Source of the DNA: Nitrosomonadales bacterium
GTDB taxonomy: Bacteria; Pseudomonadota; Gammaproteobacteria; Burkholderiales; Gallionellaceae
Length of the DNA stretch: 44,836 bases
Reading direction: 5' to 3'
Assembly: GCA_023259065.1 (NCBI GenBank)
Contig: JAHFQY010000005.1
Coordinates: forward strand, 1-44,836
Shown here: piece after piece, positions 23,025-31,555 of the stretch
Layout: the number at the start of each line of letters is the position of its first letter
How positions within the stretch are numbered: position 1 is the first letter of the stretch
The notes under the pieces: generated by a model
The model's database searches: none
The model's input: only the letters and a program-made list of their open reading frames with translations
What the model was told of the DNA's origin: nothing
Translations under genes and position numbers: made by a program

Positions 23025-23924
23025 TTATTGCCTCTCAAGCGACTTGGGAACCGGATAATCTGGGTAGCGTTTCCTGAATGCTGCCAGTTCTTTTCTGGCT
23101 TCATCCAGCTTGCCCTGTTGCTGCAGCAGTTTGATACGAGCGAGCCAGTCCTCCATGGGTTTATTGGCTACACTTGCCTGGTCTTGCAGTGACAAATCCT
23201 CTTCCTGCTTTCCAGGCTGCGCCATTCTGGCAGCGGCTGGCGCCACTTGCTGGAATGAATCAGCGGCGTTAGTTTCAGCGCGCCCTATGGCCTTTTTCTC
23301 TTTGGCCAACATGCCCTGCTCCCTCTCGACAGGCTCTCTCGGGCGCTGTACCGCGGGAGCCGGTGCAGGCGCCGGCGCCGCCATCAACTCCGGCTCATTC
23401 CGTGCCGCCGGCGCATTGACAGCCCCGCTTATTCCCGCCGATGTTTGCGGGGCTGCCAGCATGGGCACGCCGGGCCGGGCAGGCATGGCCGCCTTGTCAG
23501 CCATCGCTGCATGCTCGGCGCTCGCGCCTGCAGATTTCTCCCGCTTCATGATCTGGATATCCTTGCGCTCATCAGCTGTGACAGGCGCTGGTTTTGCCGC
23601 GCTTGCATCCAGCGCGGCAACAGTCGCTCTTCCCTCCACTGGCAACTGTGTCAAAGCGGCATCCTTCAGCATATAGGGCAGCTGCAAACCTATCATCACC
23701 ACCACAAACAAGGTGGCCGCCATGGATAGCGGAACCGCCCAGCGGCGTCTGTGTTTGCTACCGGGGCGCGAGCCAACCGCCCGATGCGCTTCGGCCAGGA
23801 TGGCGGCATCCAGATGACCAGGCAATTCGACTGCAGGCAGGTCCGCGTAAGCCTTCGACAAGTCCGTTTTTCCCTGCAGGTATTGTTCAAACTCGATATC
23901 TTTGTTTTCAAGTCCCGGGCTCAT
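23025..23924 (-). CDS. Putative membrane anti-sigma factor
   Basis: A 299-residue protein. Residues 1-60 are acidic and helical (cytoplasmic, expected to bind sigma). A single membrane segment covers about 62-84. A long, Ala/Pro-rich periplasmic part follows. The end, LARIKLLQQQGKLDEARKELAAFRKRYPDYPVP, resembles a TPR-like helical hairpin. The gene overlaps the ECF sigma gene by 4 bp (ATGA), the usual sigma/anti-sigma layout. No zinc-binding ZAS motif (H-x3-C-x2-C) is seen, so if it is an anti-sigma factor it is of the non-ZAS kind. The role is inferred from position and topology. Confidence 0.75.
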   Translation of the reverse strand: MSPGLENKDIEFEQYLQGKTDLSKAYADLPAVELPGHLDAAILAEAHRAVGSRPGSKHRRRWAVPLSMAATLFVVVMIGLQLPYMLKDAALTQLPVEGRATVAALDASAAKPAPVTADERKDIQIMKREKSAGASAEHAAMADKAAMPARPGVPMLAAPQTSAGISGAVNAPAARNEPELMAAPAPAPAPAVQRPREPVEREQGMLAKEKKAIGRAETNAADSFQQVAPAAARMAQPGKQEEDLSLQDQASVANKPMEDWLARIKLLQQQGKLDEARKELAAFRKRYPDYPVPKSLERQ

Positions 23925-24493
23925 CGCAGACCTCTCAATCCATCACGCAATTTGGCAAGCGCATAACGCAAGCGGCTCTTGGCTGTTTCGGCAGTCACAC
24001 CGGTTGCATGGGCAATTTCTTCCAGCGACAAGCCGGCCTCTTCACGCAACAAGAAGGCTTCGCGTTGCAGCGCGGGCAATGCTGCAATTTCCCTGAGCAG
24101 GCTTTCCACCGTGCGTTTCCGCTCCACCAGCACTTCCGGTTGGTTTCCGGCATCTGCGGGCAGGGTATCGGCCTGGGAGTCACAGTCTTCGTCTGCCGCA
24201 TCCATGGACACGGCCAACTCCGGTTTTAGCCTCAGGTGATCTATCAGCCGATTATGCGCAACCTGGTACAGGAAGGTGGAAAATTTGGCGCTGGGCTGGT
24301 AGCGCTCGCGGCTGCGGATGATGTTGCTCCAGACATCCTGGAACAATTCCTCGGCCACACTTTGCTGCTTGCAAAGGCGCAACAAATAACGAAACAAGCC
24401 GCCCTTGTGACGCTGATACAGGACATCAAAAGCCCCTGCATCACCGTCACGATAGAGCTCCATCAATTGTTCGTCGGCCACCTCGTCGCGCAT
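23921..24493 (-). CDS. ECF-type RNA polymerase sigma factor
   Basis: A 190-residue sigma-70 family protein. Region 2 (about 10-80) has AFDVLYQRHKGGLFRYLLRL, then EELFQDVWSNII and FSTFLYQVAHNRLIDHLR. Region 4 (about 125-185) has PALQREAFLLREEAGLSLEEIA, followed by TAETAKSRLRYALAKLR. Regions 1 and 3 are missing, as is normal for ECF factors. I chose ATG 24493 from the family N-terminus; no clear Shine-Dalgarno is visible and the frame is open further upstream. It lies between a VWA lipoprotein gene (61 bp upstream) and the overlapping anti-sigma gene, all on one strand. Confidence 0.9.
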   Translation of the reverse strand: MRDEVADEQLMELYRDGDAGAFDVLYQRHKGGLFRYLLRLCKQQSVAEELFQDVWSNIIRSRERYQPSAKFSTFLYQVAHNRLIDHLRLKPELAVSMDAADEDCDSQADTLPADAGNQPEVLVERKRTVESLLREIAALPALQREAFLLREEAGLSLEEIAHATGVTAETAKSRLRYALAKLRDGLRGLR

Positions 24494-24554
24494 GGGAGCG
24501 CAGTATAAGTGAGCATGGCAGAGATGGCGACGGTATTCATCAATCCGGCATTCA

Positions 24555-26339
24555 TCAATCCACAATCACACGGCCGGGATTTTGCGTCGACAAGGACTGC
24601 GCCAGATTGACCAGGCGCAGAAACTCGCCGCGATAACCGTAGCCATCCGCACCGCGTGCTTCGGCGGCTATTTGGGCGATTTCAGCATAAGCCATTGCGC
24701 CGGTGTGCTTGCCTCCGCGCAACTGCTGGCCGAATGCGGCTACCGCTGCGGCAAAACGGAACTCGGTGCTGGCCTGCGCGAAACTGGACAGCACATCACG
24801 GCGATGCAATGGCCACTCCACCAGCCTGGACACATCACCATCAGGCTCTTTGTAACGCAGGCGCAAGAAGGCCAGTTCGCCGGCTTTATCCACGGCACCC
24901 GCCTTGTCCTTGCCATAGCGCAGCGGGTCTACACTGCCTGCATTGCCCTTGAGCGTCAGCTCGTATATCGCGGTAACGCTATGCCCGGCACCCACCTCGC
25001 CCGCATCCACCTTGTCGTTGTTGAAATCTTCGCGCTTCAGCAGGCGGTTTTCGTAGCCCACCAGGCGGTACTCGCTCACCACGTCCGGGTTGAATTCAAC
25101 CTGGATTTTCACATCCTTGGCGATGGTTGCCAGCGTCGAAGTCATCTCGTTCACCAACACCTTCTGCCCTTCATTCAGCGTATCGATGTAGGAGTAATTA
25201 CCGTTGCCCGCATCAGCCATTTGCTCCATCAGTTTTTCGTTGTAGTTGCCCACGCCAAAACCCAGCGTGGACAGCGACACGCCGCCCTTGCGCTTTTCCT
25301 CCACCATGTTTTTCAGCGCCTCGAAATTGGTGATTCCCACGTTGAAGTCGCCGTCGGTTGCCAGCAGGATGCGATTGATGCCGCCCCTGATAAAGCCCTG
25401 CTCGGCCATGCCGTAAGCCAGGGCAATTCCGGCAGCCCCGGCAGTGGAGCCACCTGCACGCAGATTCTCCAGTGCGGCCAGAATTCTTGCCTTGTGCGCG
25501 CCCGAGGTCGGCTCCAGTACCACCTGCGTGCCGGAAGCATAAGTCACCAGCGCAACGCTATCCTGCGCACGCAACTGGCTGATCAACAGCTTGAGCGCGG
25601 ATTTCAACAAGGGCAGACGCTCAGGCGAATTCATCGAACCGGACACATCCACCAGAAACACCAGATTGGATGGCGGCAAATTGGTCTTGGCCACATCCTG
25701 CCCCTTGATGCCTATGCGCAGCAGGTGATGATTCTTGTTCCAGGGCGCCGGGGCAATTTCGGTATGCACGGCAAAGGGTGCATTGTTTTTGGGCAAGGCG
25801 TAGGCGTAAGGGAAATAATTGATCATCTCTTCCACCCGCACCGCATCCGCAGGCGGCAGCCGCCCCGCATTCAGCATGCGCCGCACATTGGCATAGGCAC
25901 CGGTATCCACATCAATGCTGAAGGTGGAAACCGGCGACTCGGCCACCTGCTTGATCGGGTTCTCCACAATCGCGCCATATTGTTCGCGCTCCGGCATCGC
26001 CTGCTGCATATAGATGCTGGCGGGCGCAGGTGATGCAGGCACATTGTAGGCATCACCGACCATACTCTTGCTCAGGCCATAGGCGGCAACACGCTCCTCA
26101 CTCCTGACAGGAGCAGAAACAGTGCCAGCGGCCAGCTCATATTTTTGCTTGAGCCGCCCGCTCTTCACTTCCTTGTCAGCCAGCGCAGGCTGGGCATCAA
26201 TAGCGACAGGCTCAGCCGCTTTTCCGACAACGAGTTCCGGCAGATTGCCCGGGGTGGCTACCTGACCTTGCTCCTGGTTGGCACAGGCGGCCAGCAACAG
26301 CAGGCAGGAAAGTAGAGTGTTTCTGGATAATGAGTTCAT
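24555..26339 (-). CDS. VWA-domain lipoprotein (YfbK-like)
   Basis: A 594-residue exported protein. A lipoprotein signal with the lipobox LAAC (Cys19) is followed by a low-complexity linker to about 130. The YfbK N-terminal domain then starts with ESPVSTFSIDVDTGAYANVRR. The VWA domain (about 225-400) has its MIDAS Asp-x-Ser-x-Ser in DVSGSMNSPE (231-235) and ATDGDFNVGI. The C-terminal part is the DUF3520-like region, ending with ARGADGYGYRGEFLRLV. GAGGA precedes ATG 26339. It is the first gene of an apparent operon with the ECF sigma and anti-sigma genes, suggesting an envelope-stress or surface function; that is inference. Confidence 0.9.
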   Translation of the reverse strand: MNSLSRNTLLSCLLLLAACANQEQGQVATPGNLPELVVGKAAEPVAIDAQPALADKEVKSGRLKQKYELAAGTVSAPVRSEERVAAYGLSKSMVGDAYNVPASPAPASIYMQQAMPEREQYGAIVENPIKQVAESPVSTFSIDVDTGAYANVRRMLNAGRLPPADAVRVEEMINYFPYAYALPKNNAPFAVHTEIAPAPWNKNHHLLRIGIKGQDVAKTNLPPSNLVFLVDVSGSMNSPERLPLLKSALKLLISQLRAQDSVALVTYASGTQVVLEPTSGAHKARILAALENLRAGGSTAGAAGIALAYGMAEQGFIRGGINRILLATDGDFNVGITNFEALKNMVEEKRKGGVSLSTLGFGVGNYNEKLMEQMADAGNGNYSYIDTLNEGQKVLVNEMTSTLATIAKDVKIQVEFNPDVVSEYRLVGYENRLLKREDFNNDKVDAGEVGAGHSVTAIYELTLKGNAGSVDPLRYGKDKAGAVDKAGELAFLRLRYKEPDGDVSRLVEWPLHRRDVLSSFAQASTEFRFAAAVAAFGQQLRGGKHTGAMAYAEIAQIAAEARGADGYGYRGEFLRLVNLAQSLSTQNPGRVIVD

Positions 26340-26484
26340 CGCATCCTCGCAGTATATTAATCAGTTGATCGGACAGCCGTGCAAAATTGCAGGGCATGTC
26401 GCTATAAACGGAGGAAGGAATGAAACGGGGTTAAATGACGCTGAAAATCTTTCTCACAACTCAAAGGATCAGAATTCATGCCCA

Positions 26485-26985
26485 TCAAAACCCGAAAGTA
26501 AAACTGACTTCAGGATAGCTTTCGTTGCATGCGCTGTAGACTGCAGCCTGGCAATCCTGATACGACTCATACACAAGAGCGAGGCCGATAGCGGCATTGC
26601 TACCCGTAGCGATGTAGGCACCGGCACGCACACCGAGCGAATTGATGGAGGGCAAGCCGGCTATCGTGGCATGGCGGTAAAACCCGCCGATAAAAGGCTG
26701 GGCTGCAGATGCCTGAGCAAACACATACTGTACGGAAGGCGATATTTTGGTGATGCCTGGGCCTCCTCCCGACCAGCTCTCGTACGACAGCCCGACTCCC
26801 AGGCCATCGGCCACATAATGCGTCACCCCTGCGCCGAGTATCGTGTAGCTACTGTTGAAGGCAGTGCCGCTACCCGCCTCCAGCATGAAATGGGTTTGCC
26901 CCTGCCTGAACATCCCGCCCGCACCAGCGGCACTCGCCGGCAATGCAAAGCAAGCCAGCAACGCGACCAATATCAACCTGTTCAT
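26485..26985 (-). CDS. Small outer-membrane beta-barrel protein
   Basis: A 166-residue protein. A signal peptide (MNRLILVALLACFALPASA) is followed by alternating, glycine-rich strands such as FMLEAGSGTAF, LGVGLSYESW and AIGLALVYESY. It ends in SFTFGF, the terminal aromatic signature of outer-membrane barrels. Two cysteines (DCQAAVYSAC) could form a disulfide. I chose ATG 26985 for its signal peptide and the GGGAG 7 bp upstream. Length suggests about eight strands. The function is unknown. Confidence 0.75.
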   Translation of the reverse strand: MNRLILVALLACFALPASAAGAGGMFRQGQTHFMLEAGSGTAFNSSYTILGAGVTHYVADGLGVGLSYESWSGGGPGITKISPSVQYVFAQASAAQPFIGGFYRHATIAGLPSINSLGVRAGAYIATGSNAAIGLALVYESYQDCQAAVYSACNESYPEVSFTFGF

Positions 26986-27126
26986 CAGTAATCTCCCATG
27001 CAAGTTGTCATTATCACCCAGTTCAAATCCGGGTAGTGATGCAGCCAATTTTGATGGCAAACAAATCAGCGTATTATGAAAAAACCAGTTGTTGAATTTC
27101 TTTGATCCACACCAAGGAGAGCAATC

Positions 27127-27636
27127 ATGGAAACCAATGCCTTGCCCAAGTACGACGCATCAGATAATCCCACAAACTGCTGCCCCAGATTCAATAGCAC
27201 AGGATGGGATGAGCAGGAGCTGCACTTCAAGGACAAGCTGTTTGTAAAAGCCACGACCCGCAGTATTTTCCATATCCCGCTCAATATGGGTTCAGTCTAT
27301 CCAAAAACATATGAGGCCATTGCACAAGCCGGCGCCATGGCTGCGGATGAACTCATCGTACTGTCCCACGACCCTACACCATGGACCGGGGAGCATTATT
27401 TTTCGGCCAGCAAGGACGTACCCGGGCAAACCATGGTGCGGATGACAGGCGATTACCTGACCAAGGTTTTCGAGGGGCCGTACAAAAATATGCCCCTGTG
27501 GGAAAAAGAAATGGATGCCTTTGTGCAGAGCCAGGGAAAACACACAAAGAAGCATTACTTCTTCTACACCACCTGCCCCAAGTGCGCGAAATTCTATGGC
27601 AAGAATTATGTGGTTGCCGTAGCCGAAATCCAATAA
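27127..27636 (+). CDS. Conserved hypothetical protein with CPKC end (often labelled 'hydrolase')
   Basis: A 169-residue soluble protein. Blocks: NPTNCCPRFNSTGWDEQEL, HFKDKLFVKATTRS, FHIPLNMGSVYPKTYEAI, and near the end FFYTTCPKCAKFYGKNYVV. The C-P-x-C near the C-terminus and the C-C-P near the N-terminus suggest metal binding. Homologs are usually annotated only as 'hydrolase' (memory), and I see no hydrolase motif that justifies it. GGAG lies 6 bp before ATG 27127. It is divergent from the beta-barrel gene. Confidence 0.7.
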   Translation: METNALPKYDASDNPTNCCPRFNSTGWDEQELHFKDKLFVKATTRSIFHIPLNMGSVYPKTYEAIAQAGAMAADELIVLSHDPTPWTGEHYFSASKDVPGQTMVRMTGDYLTKVFEGPYKNMPLWEKEMDAFVQSQGKHTKKHYFFYTTCPKCAKFYGKNYVVAVAEIQ

Positions 27637-27668
27637 GGGGGTGGTGGAGCTCGCCTGGTCGCTGCCAG

Positions 27669-27932
27669 TCAGGGCTTGCTGAATAAATCGTCGAGCGGGT
27701 TCTTGCCTGCGGGGGTATTGCTGGAAACCCGCTGCGCAGTAAATTCTTCCTCGATATTGTCGCGATAATAACTCCACGCCGCAGCCGAACTGCTGAGGCG
27801 GCGCCAGGCTTCCTCACCCACGCCGCTGTACTGCAGCGTGCTGCCGTCGTCGAGCTGAACCTGCAGCAAGCGGGCACGCGCATCGTAGCCGATGGCGCGC
27901 AGCTTTCCTGAATTAATCTTCTTCATATCCAT
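27669..27932 (-). CDS. KTSC-domain protein
   Basis: An 87-residue protein. KKINSGKLRAIGYDARARLLQVQLDDGSTLQYSGV contains the pattern of the KTSC domain: a S-x-x-(L/I)-x-x-(I/V)-G-Y-D start, a short beta-meander and a Y-x-x-V-P-like end. The C-terminal KNPLDDLFSKP is short and acidic. The domain is found alone or fused to lysyl-tRNA-synthetase-like proteins and its role is unknown. ATG 27932 follows GGGTG by 5 bp; ATG 27926 and ATG 27947 are alternatives. Confidence 0.75.
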   Translation of the reverse strand: MDMKKINSGKLRAIGYDARARLLQVQLDDGSTLQYSGVGEEAWRRLSSSAAAWSYYRDNIEEEFTAQRVSSNTPAGKNPLDDLFSKP

Positions 27933-27965
27933 GGTGACACCCTGCAACTACTCCAACCGGAATAT

Positions 27966-28460
27966 CTAAAGCAACTCGTAACTGTCTGTGTTAATGGTGG
28001 CATTGTCGCCCATCAATAAACAATTGAATAATTGAACCCCCACGTACATGCCCGCTTCATTCTTTGAAGTAACACCAATAGTTACCATTTGCCTGCCGCC
28101 TACATGCTTTACTGTCACCCATTTTTTTGAACTGGTTAACAGCTTCGAGGTAGCCGGATCCGGAAAATGAGCGGTTGTGTTCACATGATTAAAACATGCT
28201 TGCGTCGCACCATCAGCTGATTGCATGGCTGGCAAGTCTTTTGTGTAAACATTTCTGCCGGACGAGCTGTACTCCGATCTAGACCTCGCACCCTGCTGAT
28301 ATTGTTCTGATTCAGATGCTGCTTCGGCGCTGCCCGCAGTAGAACACGGCGTGGCAGAAAATGAATAATAGCCTTTCTCATCCTGACACCTGTAAGTCTC
28401 GGCATATGCAATATTAGACAGCACAATAAATGCAAGAAACAACAATAGATTTCTATACAC
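27966..28460 (-). CDS. Secreted hypothetical protein with DUF4124-like start
   Basis: A 164-residue protein. A signal peptide ends near IAYAET. The mature part begins YRCQDEKGYYSFSATPCS, the DUF4124 pattern (Y-(K/R)-C-x-D-x-x-G-x-x-x-(Y/F)-(S/T)-x-x-x-C). A Ser/Gln-rich linker and a C-terminal domain with two further Cys follow. The start is GTG 28460: AGGAGG lies 8 bp upstream, while the TTG two codons earlier is too close to it. It is periplasmic or outer-membrane facing; the function is unknown. Confidence 0.65.
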   Translation of the reverse strand: MYRNLLLFLAFIVLSNIAYAETYRCQDEKGYYSFSATPCSTAGSAEAASESEQYQQGARSRSEYSSSGRNVYTKDLPAMQSADGATQACFNHVNTTAHFPDPATSKLLTSSKKWVTVKHVGGRQMVTIGVTSKNEAGMYVGVQLFNCLLMGDNATINTDSYELL

Positions 28461-28542
28461 GGGCAATCCTCCTCATCTTAAAAAACTATACAAGTTGCAG
28501 ACATTTCGATTAATTCAGGTTTCACGCTAAAGCACAAACTTG

Positions 28543-29034
28543 TTAACTACCAGCTTGCTCAAGCTCCGACGCACGCTGGAACGCCTGCTCAGCGCCTGCC
28601 GAGTCACCCTGAGCAACCCGTGCATTGCCTATCAGCCTCCAGTTCAGGGCCTGCAAATGACGCTCACTTCCCGCAAAGCTGCTGGATTTTTGTGCCAGCG
28701 TGATGGCCTGTGCATACTGCCCCTGGGTTAAGCGCAATTGTGCCAGCTCATGCCATAACCAGGGATTGCGCGGCTCAATGCGCAGGGCGCGTTCCAGCGA
28801 TGCACCTGCTGTCTCCGGCTTCCCTGCCGCGCTGTCGCGCTGTGCCAGTCCCAGCAAGGCAATAACGGCACGGTTGTTGGACATCACCGGCCCGGGCTCC
28901 GGCGCAACGCTCGCCGCTTCACCCGGCTGCTGCGCTACTGCGCCCCCTGCAACGGGCTGTGTGGGCACGCTCTGGCATCCGCCAAGCAACAACAGCCATG
29001 CCGAGATAAGAATCAAACCATATCGATTTATCAA
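28543..29034 (-). CDS. TPR-containing lipoprotein coupled to mrcB
   Basis: A 163-residue lipoprotein. The signal ends in the lipobox LGGC (Cys20). After a linker, two to three TPR-like helical hairpins cover about 55-160 (for example PRNPWLWHELAQLRLTQGQY, AQAITLAQKS, and VAQGDSAGAEQAFQRA). The start is TTG 29034, which overlaps the mrcB stop (TTGA) and has AGAGG 8 bp upstream, so it is translated after mrcB. Its place behind the PBP1b gene and its anchor suggest an outer-membrane activator of PBP1b comparable to LpoB, but there is no sequence resemblance to LpoB; that is inference only. Confidence 0.78.
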   Translation of the reverse strand: MINRYGLILISAWLLLLGGCQSVPTQPVAGGAVAQQPGEAASVAPEPGPVMSNNRAVIALLGLAQRDSAAGKPETAGASLERALRIEPRNPWLWHELAQLRLTQGQYAQAITLAQKSSSFAGSERHLQALNWRLIGNARVAQGDSAGAEQAFQRASELEQAGS

Positions 29035-31424
29035 TTGAACAACCTCTGGAACCAGTTTTTCTTCTCCGCATCTTTTTTCACGTCGCCGTGCTTCACATCA
29101 GCGGGTTTCACCTGTGCATTGTCGCCCGTCTTCACAGCGTCTGCAGACGGCGTGCCGCAGGGCGAAACCTCAGCGGGCGCGGAGCCCTTGATGAAGGGCA
29201 GCAACACGCCCGCCTTGCAGTCCGACTCGTAACGCAGGCCGCTTAGCGGATCCACATTCACCGTCTCGATATCCTCCGGCACGGCAGGCTGCAGCGGCTC
29301 GGGCTGGATGTTTTTCATCATCTCGCCCCACACCGTCATGGCGCCCGAGGCGCCGGTCAGGCCCGTGGGTTTGTTGTCGTCGCGCCCCACCCACACCACC
29401 GCCACATGGTCGCCGCTATAGCCGGCAAACCAGCTGTCGCGCAGCTCATCCGTGGTACCGGTCTTGCCTGCCACATGCAGCTCGGCGGGCAGCCAGTTGG
29501 CAAGCGACTGTGCCGTGCCCTCGCTCACCACACCCTGCAAGGCGGCGGTGAGCAGATACACCGGCGCTGCGGCGGCAACTGGCTCCACATTGAGCGGGTA
29601 ACGCTGCAGCGGCTTGCCGTCTGCAGCAACCACCTCGCGTATCGCGCGCAAAGGCGTGCGGAAGCCGTTGTCGGCAAAGGTCTGGTACAGCTGCGCCACC
29701 TCGATGGGGGAAAGGTCATAGGCGCCGAGCATGGATGAGGCGAATGGCGGCGGTTGCCTGTCGATGCCGTAACGCGGCAGCTTGTCGAGGATGTGCTCGA
29801 TGCCGAGCGCGATGCCCAGCCGTGCGGTGGACACATTGTAGGAATGCGCCAGCGCAGTGCGCAGCTGCACCTGGCCGTGGAACTGCCTGTCGTAATTCTG
29901 CGGCTTCCAGTCTGTGGTGCCGCGCTGCTTCCACACCAGCGCGCTGTCATCCAGCGGGGTGATCAGCGTGTACCGCTCCGGCTGTTCCAGCGCGGTCAGA
30001 TACACGATGGGCTTGGCCAGCGAACCTATCGGGCGTTGCGCATCGATGGCACGGTTGAAGCCGGCATAGCGCGCCTCGCGTCCGCCCACCACGGCCTGAA
30101 TCTCGCCGTTCTGCGTGCTGCTCACCACCACCGCGCCTTCCAGCGTATTGGCGGCATTCTTGCGCGCCTTTTCCAGCGCGGTCAGGCGCTGCTGCAAGGC
30201 CGTCTCGGCCTGGTGCTGGATATACGGGTCCAGCGTGGTGAAGATGCGCAGGCCTACACTACGCAGGTCTTCCTCGCGATAGTCGTGCTGCAACTGGCGC
30301 TGCACAAACTGCAGGAATGCCGGATACGGCGAAGTGCCTGTGGGTGCGCGCTGAATCACGCCGAGCGGCTTCTGCCGCGCCGCCACAAACTGCGCCTGCG
30401 TAATCACGTTCTGGCTCACCATCTCCTGCAGCACCACGTTGCGGCGCTTGAGTGCGTTTTCTGCATGCTTGCGCGGGTCATACACGCCCGGCCCTTTCAC
30501 CATGCCCACCAGCGTGGCGATTTCCTGCAGCTCCAGCCGCTCCAGCGGACGATCGAAATAGAAATGACTGGCCAGGCCAAAGCCGTGAATCGCACGACTG
30601 GCATCCTGCCCCAGAAAAATTTCGTTGAGATAGGTTTCAAGTATCACGTCCTTGTCGTAGTGCATTTCCAGCAACAGCGACATCAGCACCTCGTTGGCCT
30701 TGCGCGACAGCGTGCGCTCCGAGGTCAGGAAAAAGTTCTTCACCAGCTGCTGGGTGAGCGTGCTGCCGCCCTCGATGCGCTGCCCGGTAACTGTCTTGTA
30801 AAGTGCGCGAGCAATGCCGCGCGGCGAAATGCCCCAGTGGGTGTAAAACTTCCTGTCCTCCACGGCCAGCAACGAGTCGATCAGCGGCTTGGGCACCTGG
30901 TCCAGCCGCAGCAACTCGCGGTCTTCGTTGTGGCCGGGATAAATGCCGCCTATCAGCGGCGGCTCCATGCGCAAGATGGGCAGGTCGGCAGGTGTGTCGC
31001 CGCGCAGTTGCAGCAGCGAGACCCTGCCCTCGGCAAACTCGATGCGCACATGCTGCGCCGCCTGCGGGCCATCGCCAAACACAAAGTCGCGGCTGGTGAA
31101 ATCAACGCCAGTCACGGTGTACTTGTAAGTTGCCGCCTGTTCCGGCTGCGGATTCTCGTGATAGCCCACCCGCTTCAGTTCCTCCACAAACTGCGCGGGC
31201 GTCAGCTTAAGCCCGGGATACACCTCCAGCGCACGCCCGTACACCCGCGCCGGCAAGGCAAACTTGCGCCCCTCGAAGGCCTCGCGGATGGTTACATCGA
31301 GATAGAAGATGTAGCCGGACAAACCCAGCAACAACAGCAGCACGATCAAGCGCAGCGGCTTGGCATACGACTTGGAATTGGAACTGAAGGAGGTTTTATT
31401 TCGGGGCCAGAAAGGCAACTTCAT
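29031..31424 (-). CDS. mrcB: Penicillin-binding protein 1B (bifunctional peptidoglycan synthase)
   Basis: A 797-residue class A PBP. A short cytoplasmic segment and a membrane helix (about 24-42) come first. A UB2H-like region follows (about 55-150). The GT51 glycosyltransferase domain has AVEDRKFYTHWG (catalytic Glu189), GGSTLTQQLVKN and AYLNE-like ETYLNEIFLG. The transpeptidase domain has SLAK (Ser468-Lys471), SYN (528-530) and KTGT (654-657). It polymerises and cross-links peptidoglycan in the periplasm. The lysine-rich end is ordinary. The stop overlaps the TTG of the TPR lipoprotein gene. Confidence 0.95.
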   Translation of the reverse strand: MKLPFWPRNKTSFSSNSKSYAKPLRLIVLLLLLGLSGYIFYLDVTIREAFEGRKFALPARVYGRALEVYPGLKLTPAQFVEELKRVGYHENPQPEQAATYKYTVTGVDFTSRDFVFGDGPQAAQHVRIEFAEGRVSLLQLRGDTPADLPILRMEPPLIGGIYPGHNEDRELLRLDQVPKPLIDSLLAVEDRKFYTHWGISPRGIARALYKTVTGQRIEGGSTLTQQLVKNFFLTSERTLSRKANEVLMSLLLEMHYDKDVILETYLNEIFLGQDASRAIHGFGLASHFYFDRPLERLELQEIATLVGMVKGPGVYDPRKHAENALKRRNVVLQEMVSQNVITQAQFVAARQKPLGVIQRAPTGTSPYPAFLQFVQRQLQHDYREEDLRSVGLRIFTTLDPYIQHQAETALQQRLTALEKARKNAANTLEGAVVVSSTQNGEIQAVVGGREARYAGFNRAIDAQRPIGSLAKPIVYLTALEQPERYTLITPLDDSALVWKQRGTTDWKPQNYDRQFHGQVQLRTALAHSYNVSTARLGIALGIEHILDKLPRYGIDRQPPPFASSMLGAYDLSPIEVAQLYQTFADNGFRTPLRAIREVVAADGKPLQRYPLNVEPVAAAAPVYLLTAALQGVVSEGTAQSLANWLPAELHVAGKTGTTDELRDSWFAGYSGDHVAVVWVGRDDNKPTGLTGASGAMTVWGEMMKNIQPEPLQPAVPEDIETVNVDPLSGLRYESDCKAGVLLPFIKGSAPAEVSPCGTPSADAVKTGDNAQVKPADVKHGDVKKDAEKKNWFQRLFN

Positions 31425-31555
31425 TGATATTTACCAACTTAAAGGGGGCGTTTGTTGCGTGATTGTATATTGGCTGCAGCCCCAGCGTCGAGGCAGATGT
31501 TCAGCCAGACTACAAGGGCAAGCCCGACTGCTGCCTGGCTATCCGCGCGCCGCAA

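Noticed and set aside
24582..26033. A 483-codon open frame opposite the VWA lipoprotein gene
   Set aside because: Composition is that of antisense shadows, and the VWA gene has a complete set of motifs.
29754..31427. A 557-codon open frame on the plus strand opposite mrcB
   Set aside because: It is a mirror frame of a high-GC gene. The protein is His/Gln/Arg-rich without any family motif, and mrcB on the other strand is certain.
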